64,000 nt of DNA. It comes from Cucumis sativus (Eukaryota > Streptophyta > Magnoliopsida > Cucurbitales > Cucurbitaceae). Where the stretch lies: the NCBI RefSeq assembly GCF_000004075.3, contig NW_022279559.1:248001-312000 (forward strand), given 5' to 3'. Position numbers and translations under genes: made by a program. Below the pieces are notes generated by a model. The model ran no database searches and was not told the DNA's origin. It saw nothing but the letters and a program-made list of their open reading frames with translations. Positions 11,948 through 23,107 of the stretch are shown piece after piece (within the stretch, counting starts at the first letter, position 1; every line of letters starts with the position of its first letter).

Positions 11948-13291
11948 ATGATGGTGGAGTTCCATGGAGAAATCCGATCCCATAACGATGAAGACGACCG
12001 AGACCAAGAACCAGAAGAGGAAATTAGCTACGATGATCTCAAGAAACGAATGTGGAGAGATCGACAACGGATGAAGAAGATGAAGGAGAGGCATGATGAA
12101 GAAGAGCCTGAATCTGCTGCAAGAGAAGAAGCTTCTCGCCGTAAGAAAATGGCTAGAGCTCAAGATTCCATTCTTAAGTGCATGGATAAAATCATGGAAG
12201 CTTGTAAAGCTCAAGGGTTTGTTTATGGAATCGTTCCGGAAAAGGGAAAGCCGGTCACTGGCTCTTCCGAGAGCCTCCGTGAATGGTGGAAAGATGATGT
12301 CCGATTCGAACAAGATGCTCCAATGGCTATAGCGAAATTTCTCCCCAAAGTAATTGAAGAATCAGGGATTGATCCCAATTCGTTTTTGCATTTACTCACC
12401 GATTTACAGGACACAACATTGGGATCCATTCTCTCCGCTTTGATGCAGCACTGTATTCCTCCACAGAGGAAATTCCCACTGGAAAAGGGTTTAGCGCCGC
12501 CATGGTGGCCGACGGGTAACGAGCTTTGGTGGGGTGAACAGGGCGCCGCCGGTGGTCATGGTGTTCCGCCGTATAAAAAGCCCCACGATCTCAAAAAGGC
12601 GTGGAAAATCAGTGTCTTGGCGGCGGTGATTAAACACATGTCGCCTGATTTAGACAACATGAAGAAATTAATTAGGCAATCGAAGAATTTACAAGCGAAA
12701 ATGACAGCGAAAGAGACAATCACCTGGGCTAAAGTTGTGAATCAAGAAGAAGCTCTGATGAACTTAACAAAAAAGAGCTTAAGAATCACCGACGAAGAAG
12801 AAGACAAAGAAGAAGAACACAACAAAAACAGAGATAAACAGAGCAGCGATGAGATTATGACGAAACGAAAGTGTGTATTCGAACAAGAACCCATATTGGA
12901 ATCGTTGTTATACCCTTGCCAGAATCAATGGTGTCCGCAGAGTGAAGCGGTAATGGGATTTATGGACAAGAAAGCAAGAACAGAGCATGAGACACAGTGC
13001 ATTTGCGGAGGAGAGAGGTCAGAGGAATTTTCGGACGAGCAATCGATGGACACGCATTTGAAGAGCGTGGTGGAGTGGATGAACTGGGAGCTGGGGAGGG
13101 CGGAGGCGGGGAGGGAGGAGGCGAGGATAGAAGATGCTGGAGATGGGTCGGGGAGCAGCACGGCGGAGGATTACGGGAGTGGGTACTGGAATATGGATTT
13201 GAATGCGAGTCCGGCGGAGGATTTGAGTGGGCAACAACAAGATTCTACTTCCATTTGGGATTTGAGATATGATTGGGGAGCTGAAGAATAA
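11948..13291 (+). CDS. EIN3-like (EIL) transcription factor, intronless
   Basis: A 447-residue protein of the EIN3/EIL family: nuclear DNA-binding regulators, most of which act at the end of the ethylene pathway (some, such as EIL3/SLIM1, act in sulfur response). Visible in order: an acidic N-terminus (residues 14-25), basic block [18 protein letters not shown] (32-49), a second basic block RRKKMAR (64-70), the conserved DNA-binding core with [20 protein letters not shown] (99-118), [17 protein letters not shown] (153-169), PPWWP (184-188), [12 protein letters not shown] (209-220) and [18 protein letters not shown] (243-260). After an acidic, variable stretch (282-292) comes the family's C-terminal Cys/His block [10 protein letters not shown]...HETQC (324-351). 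The tail is rich in Glu and Gly. Two ATGs are adjacent (11948 and 11951); the first is taken. The single exon and short C-terminus fit the EIL4/EIL5-like branch better than EIN3 itself (about 630 residues), so a classic ethylene role should not be assumed. No damage is seen. Confidence 0.95.
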   Translation: MMVEFHGEIRSHNDEDDRDQEPEEEISYDDLKKRMWRDRQRMKKMKERHDEEEPESAAREEASRRKKMARAQDSILKCMDKIMEACKAQGFVYGIVPEKGKPVTGSSESLREWWKDDVRFEQDAPMAIAKFLPKVIEESGIDPNSFLHLLTDLQDTTLGSILSALMQHCIPPQRKFPLEKGLAPPWWPTGNELWWGEQGAAGGHGVPPYKKPHDLKKAWKISVLAAVIKHMSPDLDNMKKLIRQSKNLQAKMTAKETITWAKVVNQEEALMNLTKKSLRITDEEEDKEEEHNKNRDKQSSDEIMTKRKCVFEQEPILESLLYPCQNQWCPQSEAVMGFMDKKARTEHETQCICGGERSEEFSDEQSMDTHLKSVVEWMNWELGRAEAGREEARIEDAGDGSGSSTAEDYGSGYWNMDLNASPAEDLSGQQQDSTSIWDLRYDWGAEE

Positions 13292-15588
13292 TGAAGATCA
13301 ACAATCACTCCCTTTTTATATCTCAATTTTGATGCTTCAAACGGAAAAATTAGTTTTGAAGAAGTTTTGAATTTTGAAATTTTAAATCTTTTCTTGGGGT
13401 AGAAGTTAATTGGACTTTAGGTTTGAATACTGAGGTTGCTTTAATCTTCTTCCATTATCATTAATGATTTCTATGATTAGAATGATTTCTATGATTATGA
13501 TTCATATTAATACTATTATTAGTAGTGTGTTCCATTAAAGTCGGAAATGGATTATTTTGTTACTAATATAATGTTATCTTTACTTTGAATGTATTGGATA
13601 TATCTATTTATTACGAGAGTGTTCTTATTACTACACTTTTTGGAAGGACAGAAAATAATTCTTTCACTGGGTGCACTTCGAATTCGAATTCATTTGAAGG
13701 TTGAGATTGTCTTGTTCAATCTTCTTCTTTAAATTGACAAACAAACAAACAAAAAAAAAGGACGTGTGATGGCCTTTTACTTCTTCATTCTTCCTCCCTA
13801 TCTATTGCTTTTTTATTCTCTATCTTCCTTCTCCAGTTTTTACCAACTTTAATTTGGATTATATGAATCATAGAGTCTTTTTGCTTATGCTTCAAGGATT
13901 ATTTCACACATGTTCTCTTTCAACCATTATTTCACACATGTTCTATACAAATAGAGGTTGTGTCTTCATTTATAAACGGAACCAAGCAAGTAAAACAAGC
14001 AAAAAGAGAGTAAGAGAGTTAGTGAGAGACTATGGGTGTTTTGAAAGTAAAATAGTGCTAGCTCTTCCAAAAAAATGGTCAATTCTTTGTAAAATTTCAA
14101 ATATAACATTCACATTAATCACAAATTCTCATGATATTTACTAAGTTAATAATAAAAATACAAATAATTAAATTTGAGACTAATTAAAAAATTGACATCC
14201 GTCCAAATTAAAATGATCAACTCTGATGCTGCCACATAATTTTATTATGACCGTTAGATCAAGTTAATTATTTTGGTCCAATTAAATATTATTTATTTGA
14301 GTTAAAGTTCAATTGAGTAAAAAAAATGTAATTGTAATTGACGACTATTTTAAAAATAATAATTAAGAATATAACAATATTTAAAAAATTGCAAATATAG
14401 CAAAATTATCGTCGATAGACTTGTATTATTGATGGACTCGTATGATCTATTAGTGATAGATCAATATTTGCAACATGATCTATCACTAATAGATTTTCAT
14501 CATTTATAGAATTTGACAAATTTTGCTATATTTGTAATTTTTTTAAAATGTTGTTATATACTTAATTATTTTGAATCTAATTGCTAAATTTGCAACTGTC
14601 CTAAACAAAATAAATTTAATTTAGTTCAAAAGTTAAATATGATCCAAATCCATGTGGTTGAGTATATGGTCTAGCCCATGGACCAAGCTTAAGTTCAGAA
14701 AAGACTAGGAGTTAAGAGGGCAGTTAGAAAGTGGTTAGAGGTATTCTTGCAATTCCTTGGAAGATAGGAAGGCAGAATAGAGAGAGAGACTTTCGAATTG
14801 AGATCTCCTCAATTCGATTTTCTTGTATTAATTTATGAATCTGAAGCAATAAAAGAAATTTGTTACGTGGTTCAATTTGGTGTTCTATCAAATTCCACCA
14901 AAAAATTCTATAATAGAAAAGTTCTCCTTATTTGGAAAGAGTTGAATTTTTTTTACTCCACATCTTAAAGAAAATTCTTTTAAAAGCTAGAAGACTCTTT
15001 TAGCTTCTGAAGCCGACCATCCCCTCTAACTTCAAGAACATCATGTGCTCTGCTTCCTCCAAATCAAGTATAGACGTTCAACCGAGAGAGAAACAGATGA
15101 TCAAATTCTAGAGATGGAAGTATATCACGTCAAAGTAACATAAATACAACATCAACACAAGTTCAACTACACGAATTAAATTTCTCAAAAAATCTCGTGT
15201 GAATAACGTGAATTAAGGACAAGAAGATTTATGACCATACGAAGAAAAAAAAACTATTTATTGAATTTATATGCTTTGGACAATTTAAATACATAACCTC
15301 AAACTAAGTAAAACATTAAAAAGTAAATACTCGAGCTTTCAAGAAAATGCATGGAACTCAAGCTAATTTAACAAGAGGTTAATACATTATTATCATCATA
15401 TCCATTTTCCAACAAGTAGTTAAAAAGAAGAAGAAGAAAGAAAACTATAGCGCAATGCATCAAAGAAATCAAACCCTGAAAAACCAATCCTTTGTAGTGA
15501 GCTTAACAACTTTATTTTTCTCAAATCACTATTTCTAATAGCTAGATATATATATATATTAGAAACCGTTAAGCGAAAGACAACGCTT
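13292..15588. other. Intergenic region between the EIL and Ole e 1-like genes
   Basis: No gene is supported. It contains the 3' flank of the EIL gene, an inverted-repeat MITE (14361-14567), and a stretch around 14640-14910 (with AAGAGGGCAGTTAGAAAGTG) whose style resembles a decayed LTR end but has no matching partner here. A short TA run near 15546-15560 lies just past the stop of the Ole e 1-like gene. Confidence 0.45.
14361..14567. mobile_element. MITE with about 45-bp terminal inverted repeats
   Basis: The left arm AATTAAGAATATAACAATAT...GCAAATATAGCAAAA matches the reverse complement of the right arm (AATTAAGTATATAACAAC...ACAAATATAGCAAAA) with only a few differences. The middle holds a second perfect palindrome built from GATCTATTAGTGATAGATC and GATCTATCACTAATAGAT. 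Total about 207 bp with no coding capacity. A transcript of it would form a long hairpin. Confidence 0.75.
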
Positions 15589-16208
15589 TCACAACGACTC
15601 ATCGAAGTCGAGATATTGTTTGAGAATTGTGGGGCAGAAAGCAAGAGGACGTCGGATCAGGAAGCCCATTGCATTTGCATAGCGGAAGATGCTAGTGAGG
15701 CCATTGTTGTTGGTGAGAATGACAGTAGCACTGTTTCGACCTACATCGGGACGGTTGCACCCAAGATGAGGACTACTCACAAGAACTACCTTACAACTCT
15801 CATCCTTGTGGTCTTCATACACATTGATTTTGTATTTTCCTTTAGAATCGGTAATAGCTTCTTTGGTGAACTTCAACACCCATGTGGCTCTATCTCTACA
15901 CTCCAACCTCACTTTTGCACCTGTTTCATTTCATTGATTAATTTTCTAGTAAAACAATCGTCCATTTCATTACTTGTTATAAAAGAGAAGCATTACAAAC
16001 AGAAATATAAAAGAAGCATTACAAACAGAGACATAAAAGAAGCATTACCAGAAATGGGAGTGGAGACGTTTGTCTCGAAACCACACCGACAAGTGTCGCA
16101 GTAGACACAACCATTGACGACGAAAAGCTGCGCGGAGGCAGGAAGGCCGTGAAGAAGCACGAGAAAACAAACACCAATCAATAACTTGAAAAGAGTAGAA
16201 GTAGGCAT
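15589..16208 (-). CDS. Ole e 1-like (pollen Ole e 1/extensin family) secreted protein, two exons
   Basis: Exon 1 is 16208-16049 and exon 2 is 15920-15589; GT-AG intron, phase 1, giving 163 residues. Residues 1-26 form a signal peptide with likely cleavage after ASA, so the product should enter the secretory path and the cell wall. The stretch GCVYCDTCRCGFET (33-46) is the Ole e 1 family signature, followed by the family's usual beta-rich domain with further cysteines (CRD, ESCKV, LGCNRP, AFCP), giving enough Cys for three disulfides. Family members are extracellular proteins of pollen and vegetative tissues; the biochemical role is generally unsettled. The start is set by the only ATG preceding the signal peptide. 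Frame and splice sites are intact. Confidence 0.92.
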
Positions 16209-17023
16209 GATTAGGAAGAAGAATGAAAAGAAAGATTAAAGGGGGCAAGGTCTCAGATTTCCAATGGTTTATTCATATTTAAAAGGGGAGTTTTGAAGAT
16301 TGGGAACTTGGATTTGTGTGAGACATTAATGTTACAACGTGCTCTTTCCCTTCTCTTCCGCATATTCTCACAACTTCTATTATTCATCACTTTTTCAACA
16401 CTCACATGCCCCTTCTTTCATTTTTCTTTGTTTACAATCCAATGGAGGAATAGTCGGAGGTTGACTTTAAATTGAAGTGAGAGAAGTCCATGCTTTATCT
16501 ACGGATCTTGTCCTCTCCTCCCCTTTTCACATTTTTTATTTTTCTATCCATCCAACAGTCGAGTTGAGATCTTCCAACTCTAAATGGCTGAGATTGTTTT
16601 GGGACAGGTATTTTAATTTCTGTAATATATATGCACTCCTTACTCCTTACTAACAACATTTTATCATAACGTCTTTCATCAACATTAATCAAACCATATA
16701 CACTACTCCCATGGGTGTATTGATCTGAAATACTGAACTTGGCTTCATTCCTACTCAACTTGGTTCACTTGTTTGGTCGACTCTTAACATGGCCCTTGGG
16801 TTTATATATTTTCATATATGGTTTGAGACTTGCAAGATGAGGTTCACAATATAATTTTTGGAAGGTGCTTCAAAGGTTGATTTCAAACAAGTTACTGCAG
16901 TTATTATGTTTAATAAATTATTTGTGCCCTATTTGATAATTGTTTTTATATTTTCTTTCTTTTAAAAACTAAACTTATACACGCTTACACCATTCAATTT
17001 GTTTTGTTATTTAGGATTGATTT

Positions 17024-18190
17024 GATAACGTTCTTGTTTCTTCTTTTTTTATAACAAAAAATAAATCTATGTTTAAAAAAAAACAAATTTCGTTTTTTGA
17101 AAAAAAAATAAAAACATGAATTGTTCGATAATTATCGTTTCTTGTTTTTTGTGTTATTTTTCCTATTTTCACTTATTTTCTAGTTTAAATATAATTTAAT
17201 TGTGTACAAATTAATATATATATATATATAAATAAAAGATAATTATAAAACATTGACATTATCAAATATTCATAAATCCCTCTTTGCAAAATTAATAACT
17301 TATAATATACTATAGTTTTTATTATGTCGTTCAAAATTATTTGGTTTGAGGTATTTTTTTTTTCATTTAATTCATTTATCTTTAATAATGTTAATTTAAA
17401 TTAAGCTATATTATTATATAAATAGGGTGGTTGTAAAATATTAAAGAAAATTGAAATGATTATCTTACTAAAAAATTTATATAATATAAAATTCTAAGAT
17501 ATACTAAAAATAATAATTTTAAAATTTAAATAACATATAAATATGCATGTTAAAATCTATTTTAAAAATTAGATATAAAATTTAAAATTAAATAATAGGT
17601 TAATCTAAATATTAAAAGTTTAAGATTTAAAATTAAATAAACATACAATTATGAAATATTAAGTGAAGAAAAAAAATGGTTAATTTTTAAAAATAGAAGA
17701 ATTGACAAATTATTTACTAAACATACAATTATGAAATATTAAGTGAAGAAAAAAAAATGGTTAATTTTTAAAAATAGAAGAATTGACAAATTATTTACTG
17801 TCAATAGCAAAATTTTAATCCAAATTTAATATGGATAACCAAAATTTTAACCAAAATCTAAAATATAAAAAAAAATAAAAATTGCTATAAAATGTAAATA
17901 CTTTCTATTTTCTTCTATTTATGTAAATTCTCTAAAATAAAAACTAATTAAAAAATATTAAACATATATAAAAATTAATAAATAAAGAAAAAATAGAGAT
18001 ATTAAATGTATAAATATGAAAAATTAACCTATAATTACGAAAAATTAATAAAGAAAGAAAAGAAAATAAAACAAGTTAAGAAATAAAAAAACCATGAAAG
18101 TTGGAAATTGAACCTGTTAGTTTCTCTATTTTTGTATTTCTAGAAACGTATCTTGAATATTAGAAACAAGAAATAGAAATGGTTATCACA
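17024..18190. mobile_element. Candidate non-autonomous DNA transposon (weak)
   Basis: The left edge TTGATAACGTTCTTGTTTCTT is partly mirrored near 18165-18190 by AGAAACAAGAAATAGAAATG...GTTATCA. The interior is extremely AT-rich and non-coding. The inverted match is short and imperfect and no target-site duplication was found, so this is a tentative call. Confidence 0.3.
17641..17800. repeat. Perfect 80-bp tandem duplication
   Basis: The block beginning ACATACAATTATGAAATATT and ending GACAAATTATTTACT occurs twice in a row (17641-17720, 17721-17800), differing only by one A in a poly-A run. This indicates a very recent local duplication. Confidence 0.9.
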
Positions 18191-18547
18191 CATGTATGTT
18201 TCTTAAAAAAATGAAAAGTAGAAATAAAAATTACTAAAAGAATCGTTTAAAGTATGTATCTAAAACTTAACTCAAAGTTAATGAAGAAAAATATAGAAGT
18301 ATGTATACTGTAGTTGTTAGTAGTACATTATACATATAAACAGCAAACATTTAAACCCTTATACCTAAGATGTATTTGTCCCTTCAAATTTTTGTCACGA
18401 GATCACAAAATATGTAGTCAAGAAGCAAGCATTGTGCAAAACAAACAAACTCTTAGAAAACACAAAATTTGGAGCTCACCATAAAATTTTTAACTACAAT
18501 CAAAACTTGAACAAAAGCAATGTGGGGGGTTTGCATGGAAGTGAGTT

Positions 18548-21267
18548 TCAAGGCTTCTTGGGTTGCTTTGATGAGGTTGAGGTCAATATCATGAGAGGAA
18601 GGCACCTTCCTTTGATCCCACCATTCTCATTCTCATTCTCTTCATCTTCATCTTCATCTTTTTTCTCTTCCAATTCTTCCCTTTTGCTCCTAAATATAAA
18701 ATCTCATAATATTCTCAACATTTTCATAACTATTCAAATGGACAAATACTAAACAAACCTATATGATTGTGACATTTTGATAGTTATTATTATATAACAA
18801 TTTTGGTACTCATCAATATCAATAATTTAGTTTTAGAAAATGTGATAGATTCTTTTGTTCTTTTTGTTTTTAATTTTTTTTAATGGTATGACTGTTTTAT
18901 TAACGATGGTTGGATACACCGAATCTTATCATTCCCTCTCTTTTACACACTTGAAAATAATGTTGTTTGACACATTCCTATTTAGTGCTAGTCAAAATGC
19001 ACGAAAGACTGGTGCCACTCGATTTTTTATCAAAGTCTTTTTTTTATATAGGTGATTTTCATGAATCACAAGGTTAAATTTAAAAACAATTACAAACTAC
19101 ATGTTTCTTTCAAAGTTTTTGACCTTGTAAAAAGTTAAATTAATTAAAAAAATTGTAAAAAAATGGACAAAATATTTATATTTTATAAAAAAATTAAGTG
19201 TAATTGATTTTAGTCCTAAATAATTTGGACTTTTTTACCAATTTTTTTTAAGAAAAACCCAAAAAATTAAGTAAACAAAGGAACTCATAGTTAAAAATAG
19301 TATCTACAGCCCAATTTTGCAAAATTAAAAGTCGAAAGCCAAAAAAAAAAAAAAAACCTTTTCAGCCTGAATAATAATGCAAAAAAAAAAGTAAGATTAA
19401 TTTTCAAAACCAAAAATAAAATAATTAGGCAATGCTTAATAATTGCTGTATTTATCTAAAATTGTTTTTATAGGACTTTTATTGTATTAAAAAGAATGGA
19501 AAATCGTACTTACTTTTCTTCTTTATAGGAGTTGGACTTGTTGAGCATAGGTGGGATGACATGCCGATCTTCTCTAATGGACTCCACAATGGAGCCACTA
19601 AAATACTCCTTCTCCTCTCTCTGCAATTTCCCCAACCTCGGATTCTCTGACATATACTTTATCATTTCCTCTTCTCTCATCATATTTCCCCCATTTTACA
19701 CACAACCCCTTTCCCTATCCCCTTCTCCGTTCTTCTCACGGTTTTCCCCTTCGAACCCACTGACCCACCACACCCTATAAACTGCATCAGAACCGAATTC
19801 CGACTCGGACCCGACTCGATCCCTAGTTCGTCGTCGTTATTCAAGGCAAACCGTTTCGAAGTGGAACATCGAGCCGACTCGGTCGGAGTCTGAGTTGTCC
19901 CGGGGGTTCCCCAGCGTTCTTATCGCCATCGTCGTATTCGTAATCTTCGTCTTCGTCGTATTCTAAATCGGAATGTGGGTGGTGGGGGAGTGGAGTGGGT
20001 GCGAGTTGCTGTTTCCGAGTTTTAGTTGGGAGGTTGGGTTCTTGAACCGGTTGCCTTGGGTTGTTGTTGGGTATGTGTACTTGCTGCAATTTTTCTGAGA
20101 AATAAATATAATATAAACTATTTTGAAATGAATTATGATACAGTATTTCCGTGACATCACAAATTGTTTTATAATTGGTAGCCCAAAATTTCATATTTTT
20201 TAAATTTTTTTAATAACTTTATAAATTTGAATTTAATTTTTATAGCAAATAAAACTGTTCAAATATAATATTATTATAGTACAATCATGAGTTAAAAATT
20301 GAAAGACCTATTAAACATTATTTAAAAGCTTGACACATCATTCAAATTTCAGTTACTTTTAAAACACTTAACCAAAAGAAAAGAAGCTCATTAATGAGAA
20401 TTCAAGAATCATGAACTCATTAATTCAAGAATAATTATGAATCTGCAAAATCTCTCTATGATGATGAGCATGTAATTTCATTTTGCCCATCATATTTCAC
20501 CGATCAAATGTACACCATTCGTACACCCATGATCATACTAAAAGCAAGTTGAATTTAAATTATAACAAATTAAAATGGTGATTTCTCCCAATAATAATAA
20601 TAATAAATAGTAATCTCTTCGCAATTAATTTTTAAATATATGTAAAGTTTGAATATTAAATTTAAACTGCAAAATCATTTATGAAGAAAATTATAGATAG
20701 ATATAAAGACAAAAAATCACCACAGGAGGCATGAAGATCAACAAGTTGAGATGCCTTGAGAACGTATTCATAACCTTCAGCGGGATAAACCACGTCATTT
20801 TCCGACAAGTCGTTCCACACATATCCACTTTTATAGTTCCTAAAATAAACCAAACAATAAAAATAAAAAGAACCCTGAGACTCGCTAAACGACATGTCGT
20901 CTTACAGAACAGAGAACCCCCTGTTTTTATTTTTCCTCCTTTCTCTTTTTCATTTTTATACCTTTTACAGGACCAAGAATAGAGGAAAGGCATGGCGTTG
21001 CCCCTGAGAACAGCGAGCCGATCCAAAACATCTGTCGTCACATTGAATACGATGAGACCCAAAACGACGTGTCGTTCGAAATAGTAGAAGAAGCGTACCT
21101 TTGAGACGAAGAGGGTGGTTGGGGAAGAGAGGGATTTCGAGAAAATGGGGTTGTTCCAGACGGCCGTTTCTGGAGATATAGTAAAAAACTTGGGCTTTTT
21201 TCATCGGAGTGGGAGAGTCGCGGCGACGGTGGTGACGGTGGTGGTGGTCTCTGTCTTTCTCCTCCAT
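18548..21267 (-). CDS. SOSEKI (DUF966) polarity protein, five exons, with two single-base frameshifts
   Basis: Exons on the minus strand: 21267-21099, 21031-20962, 20839-20721, 20094-19514 and 18689-18548. All junctions are GT-AG (intron 4 donor is GTAAGT) and phases agree once two missing bases in exon 4 are allowed, giving about 360 codons. The N-terminal DIX-like oligomerisation domain spans roughly residues 24-115: VFYYISRNGRLEQPHF, then DVLDRLAVLRGNAMPFLYSW and NYKSGYVWNDLSENDVVYPA. Exon 4 holds an acidic stretch, a Ser/Thr-Pro region, NSVLMQFIGCGG and the conserved KYMSENPRLGKLQREEKEYF block; exon 5 ends in an acidic and then basic tail. SOSEKI proteins mark cell edges and form polymers that report tissue polarity; this function is known for the family and not shown here. 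Frame breaks fall at 19902-19908 and 19688-19692, both homopolymers. The family call is firm; functional integrity is uncertain. Confidence 0.88.
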
Positions 21268-22288
21268 GGTTATGGATGGGTGAGAGGGAGAGAGGTTGTC
21301 CAGTAGAAGAAGAAGAAGGAGAAGAGTATTAATATTTTACGGGAAAAAGATGGGATTTGGGGGAATTGGAAGAAGCTGAGGGTAATTGTAGAGAAGGGGA
21401 GAAGGCTCGGATCCCTATGAATGAGGGAGGAAGAAGTTAATTTTGAATCCAGAATCTACGGATGTGATTTTTTACATGCTTACATTACCTCTTACAAAAC
21501 AAAGCAATTTGTACAAATCTATTCATTTTCTTTTTTATTTCAAACAATTATTATTATTATTATGTTATCGATAGTTTGATAAGTTCAAAAGGTGCAACAA
21601 TAAAGTTAGTGGAGTTGATAGGAATCAAGAAAAGAGTCTAGTAATTAAGAAAAAAATAAATAAATCAAATAAGCTATATGAAGACTAGGGCCTTTAAAGG
21701 GACCATGAAAAAAACACAGTGAAACTTCTCCATAAGAAAAAGAAAAAAGAAAGTTAGATTTTCATTTATGTATTGTAAAAGTAATAATAAGAACGACATG
21801 AATAATAATGATAATAAATAAAAGAGTAAACTGGAGGGATGGCACCGTATAGTTGGTTTGTTTGGGGGTTGGGGAGGTAATAATTAAGAAAGGAGAGTAG
21901 GGTTTAGGGTAAAATGCGTTGGGTTTTGGTTACTTTCTTCACAACTTACTGCTTTTTATGAGAAGCTTTAAAAATTGGAATTGCCAAACCAAATGTCATG
22001 GGGTTTCCCCCTACGTCACCCTTTTAAACTCTTTTTTCTACATCACTTTTCTATCTTCAAACTCAAAACACTCACTTTCTCTCTATTTTTTTCCATTCAA
22101 CATCAGTATCCACAAATTTTGATCTCAACAGTACCTAGTTATAAAGTCTACCCGGCATTTCAAACGTATTATAATCTGTCGGTTATAATAGTTTGTGTTT
22201 CAAATACAAATTATTATAGTCTCTGTTATTATAATCTACGTTTAGAAAATGAAAAATAGTGAAACAGGAGAATGAAGAATAGTGACAT
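21268..22288. other. 5' flank of the SOSEKI gene and left border of the tandem array
   Basis: No coding region is supported. 21300-21450 is the likely promoter and leader of the SOSEKI gene (GA-rich). A short ATT repeat lies near 21550. At 22020-22120 a CT-rich block (CTTTTAAACTCTTTT...CACTCACTTTCTCTCT) is a diverged relative of a block found near the end of each array unit (27755-27870 in unit 1). At 22130-22250 small inverted segments of the ATTATAAT type look like a decayed MITE. Confidence 0.5.
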
Positions 22289-22496
22289 TTTATTGTTCTC
22301 GTTGTTGAAAATAATGACGAAAGAAGCACCCAACGACACATAAGGTACAACCTTTGTATAAAGAAACAACAAATTATATTGAATGAAGAAAATGAAAGGG
22401 AATTTAGATTTTCCTTTCTAAAATGTTAATTAATCAAATCATTTATAGTTGATCCCACCATTTTCCAGCTGTCAACTTTAAATTCCTGGTCAATTA

Positions 22497-23019
22497 TCAA
22501 GCGCCTAGTTTGGACTTGAGTTTTTCTGCAGTACAAACACATAAAAAATCAAAATAACTCACACAAGAAAACAAAAAAAGATTAAAAGAAATAAAAGTTG
22601 GAAGAAATAAACAACTAAATTTAATTTTCGTTAAATTTTGACACATGAAATTTTTGCCTCGCAACTAAAACTGACCACACACAATAAAATTAACTATTGT
22701 CTTGATATAACAAAAAAATAAAAAAAAAACCATTTCTCCAGAGATTGAAGACAATACCAACAACTTCATTTTTCATGCAATCTTTATCACATATAGGATC
22801 ACACAAATCGTTAGCAACGCCTTTTGTCGTGCATGTTTTCTTGCACGTTTCTACACATGATTTGTATTGAGGCTCTAGATTGGATATTTCGTTAAACAAA
22901 GTATTAGATTTCCTCTCAATCTCAGCATCCCTTTCAGCGGTCATTTGTGCCTTAGAGAATTGCAGTGATCCCACCACAACAATGGACATAAAGAAAACAA
23001 TCGTAATGGTTTTTGCCAT
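22497..23019 (-). CDS. Ole e 6-like small cysteine-rich secreted protein, copy 1 (two exons)
   Basis: Exon 1 is 23019-22731 and proposed exon 2 is 22525-22497, giving 105 residues. Residues 1-24 are a signal peptide with likely cut after SKA. The mature part has six cysteines spaced C-x3-C-x3-C-x9-C-x3-C-x3-C (CVETCKKTC...CDPICDKDC), the helical-hairpin pattern of the Ole e 6 pollen-protein family; members are small, secreted and pollen-expressed, of unknown biochemical role. Reading straight on from exon 1 enters a poly-T stretch and ends after QDNS. A GT at the poly-T edge and an acceptor CTGCAG at 22526 instead join in phase to a last exon ending in KLKSKLGA, which I prefer. This copy has Gln at residue 25 where all others have His. 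A TATA-like box lies 77-88 bases upstream of the ATG. Family call from cysteine spacing is good; the 3' exon is inferred. Confidence 0.8.
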
Positions 23020-23095
23020 TTTTTAGTTTTATCTTTTAGTAATTAAGCCTACTTTTTTCCCTTATGGCTTTATCGTATGAGAAAACGAGGGAAGA

Positions 23096-23107
23096 CCATT
23101 TTATAGC
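23096..23107 (-). promoter_or_regulatory. TATA box of Ole e 6-like copy 1
   Basis: On the minus strand GCTATAAAATGG lies 77 bases upstream of the ATG. It is conserved exactly upstream of the other copies (29317-29328, 35537-35548, 52943-52954, 59160-59171), so all five copies keep the same core promoter. Confidence 0.7.

Larger units (their letters stand above)
16209..18547. other. AT-rich intergenic region, no gene recognised
   Basis: The 5' flank of the Ole e 1-like gene lies at 16209-16300, with a weak TATA-like TTTAAATAT (minus strand) near 16275. Beyond it no coding region is supported on either strand. It includes a candidate non-autonomous transposon (17024-18190) with an internal 80-bp duplication. 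Confidence 0.45.

Noticed and set aside
12925-13272. Several ORFs overlapping the 3' part of the EIL gene on both strands
   Set aside because: Shadows caused by the GA-rich, higher-GC coding tail of the EIN3-like gene; the main frame carries the conserved Cys/His block.
14640-15010. Possible LTR end plus primer-binding site (near TTGGTGTTCTATCA)
   Set aside because: Only a loose resemblance to a primer-binding site, no TG...CA pair and no coding remnants nearby; too weak to call as an element.
15616-16104. 162-codon plus-strand ORF
   Set aside because: It is antisense to the Ole e 1-like gene and crosses its intron; the minus-strand gene has a signal peptide, the family signature and proper splice sites.
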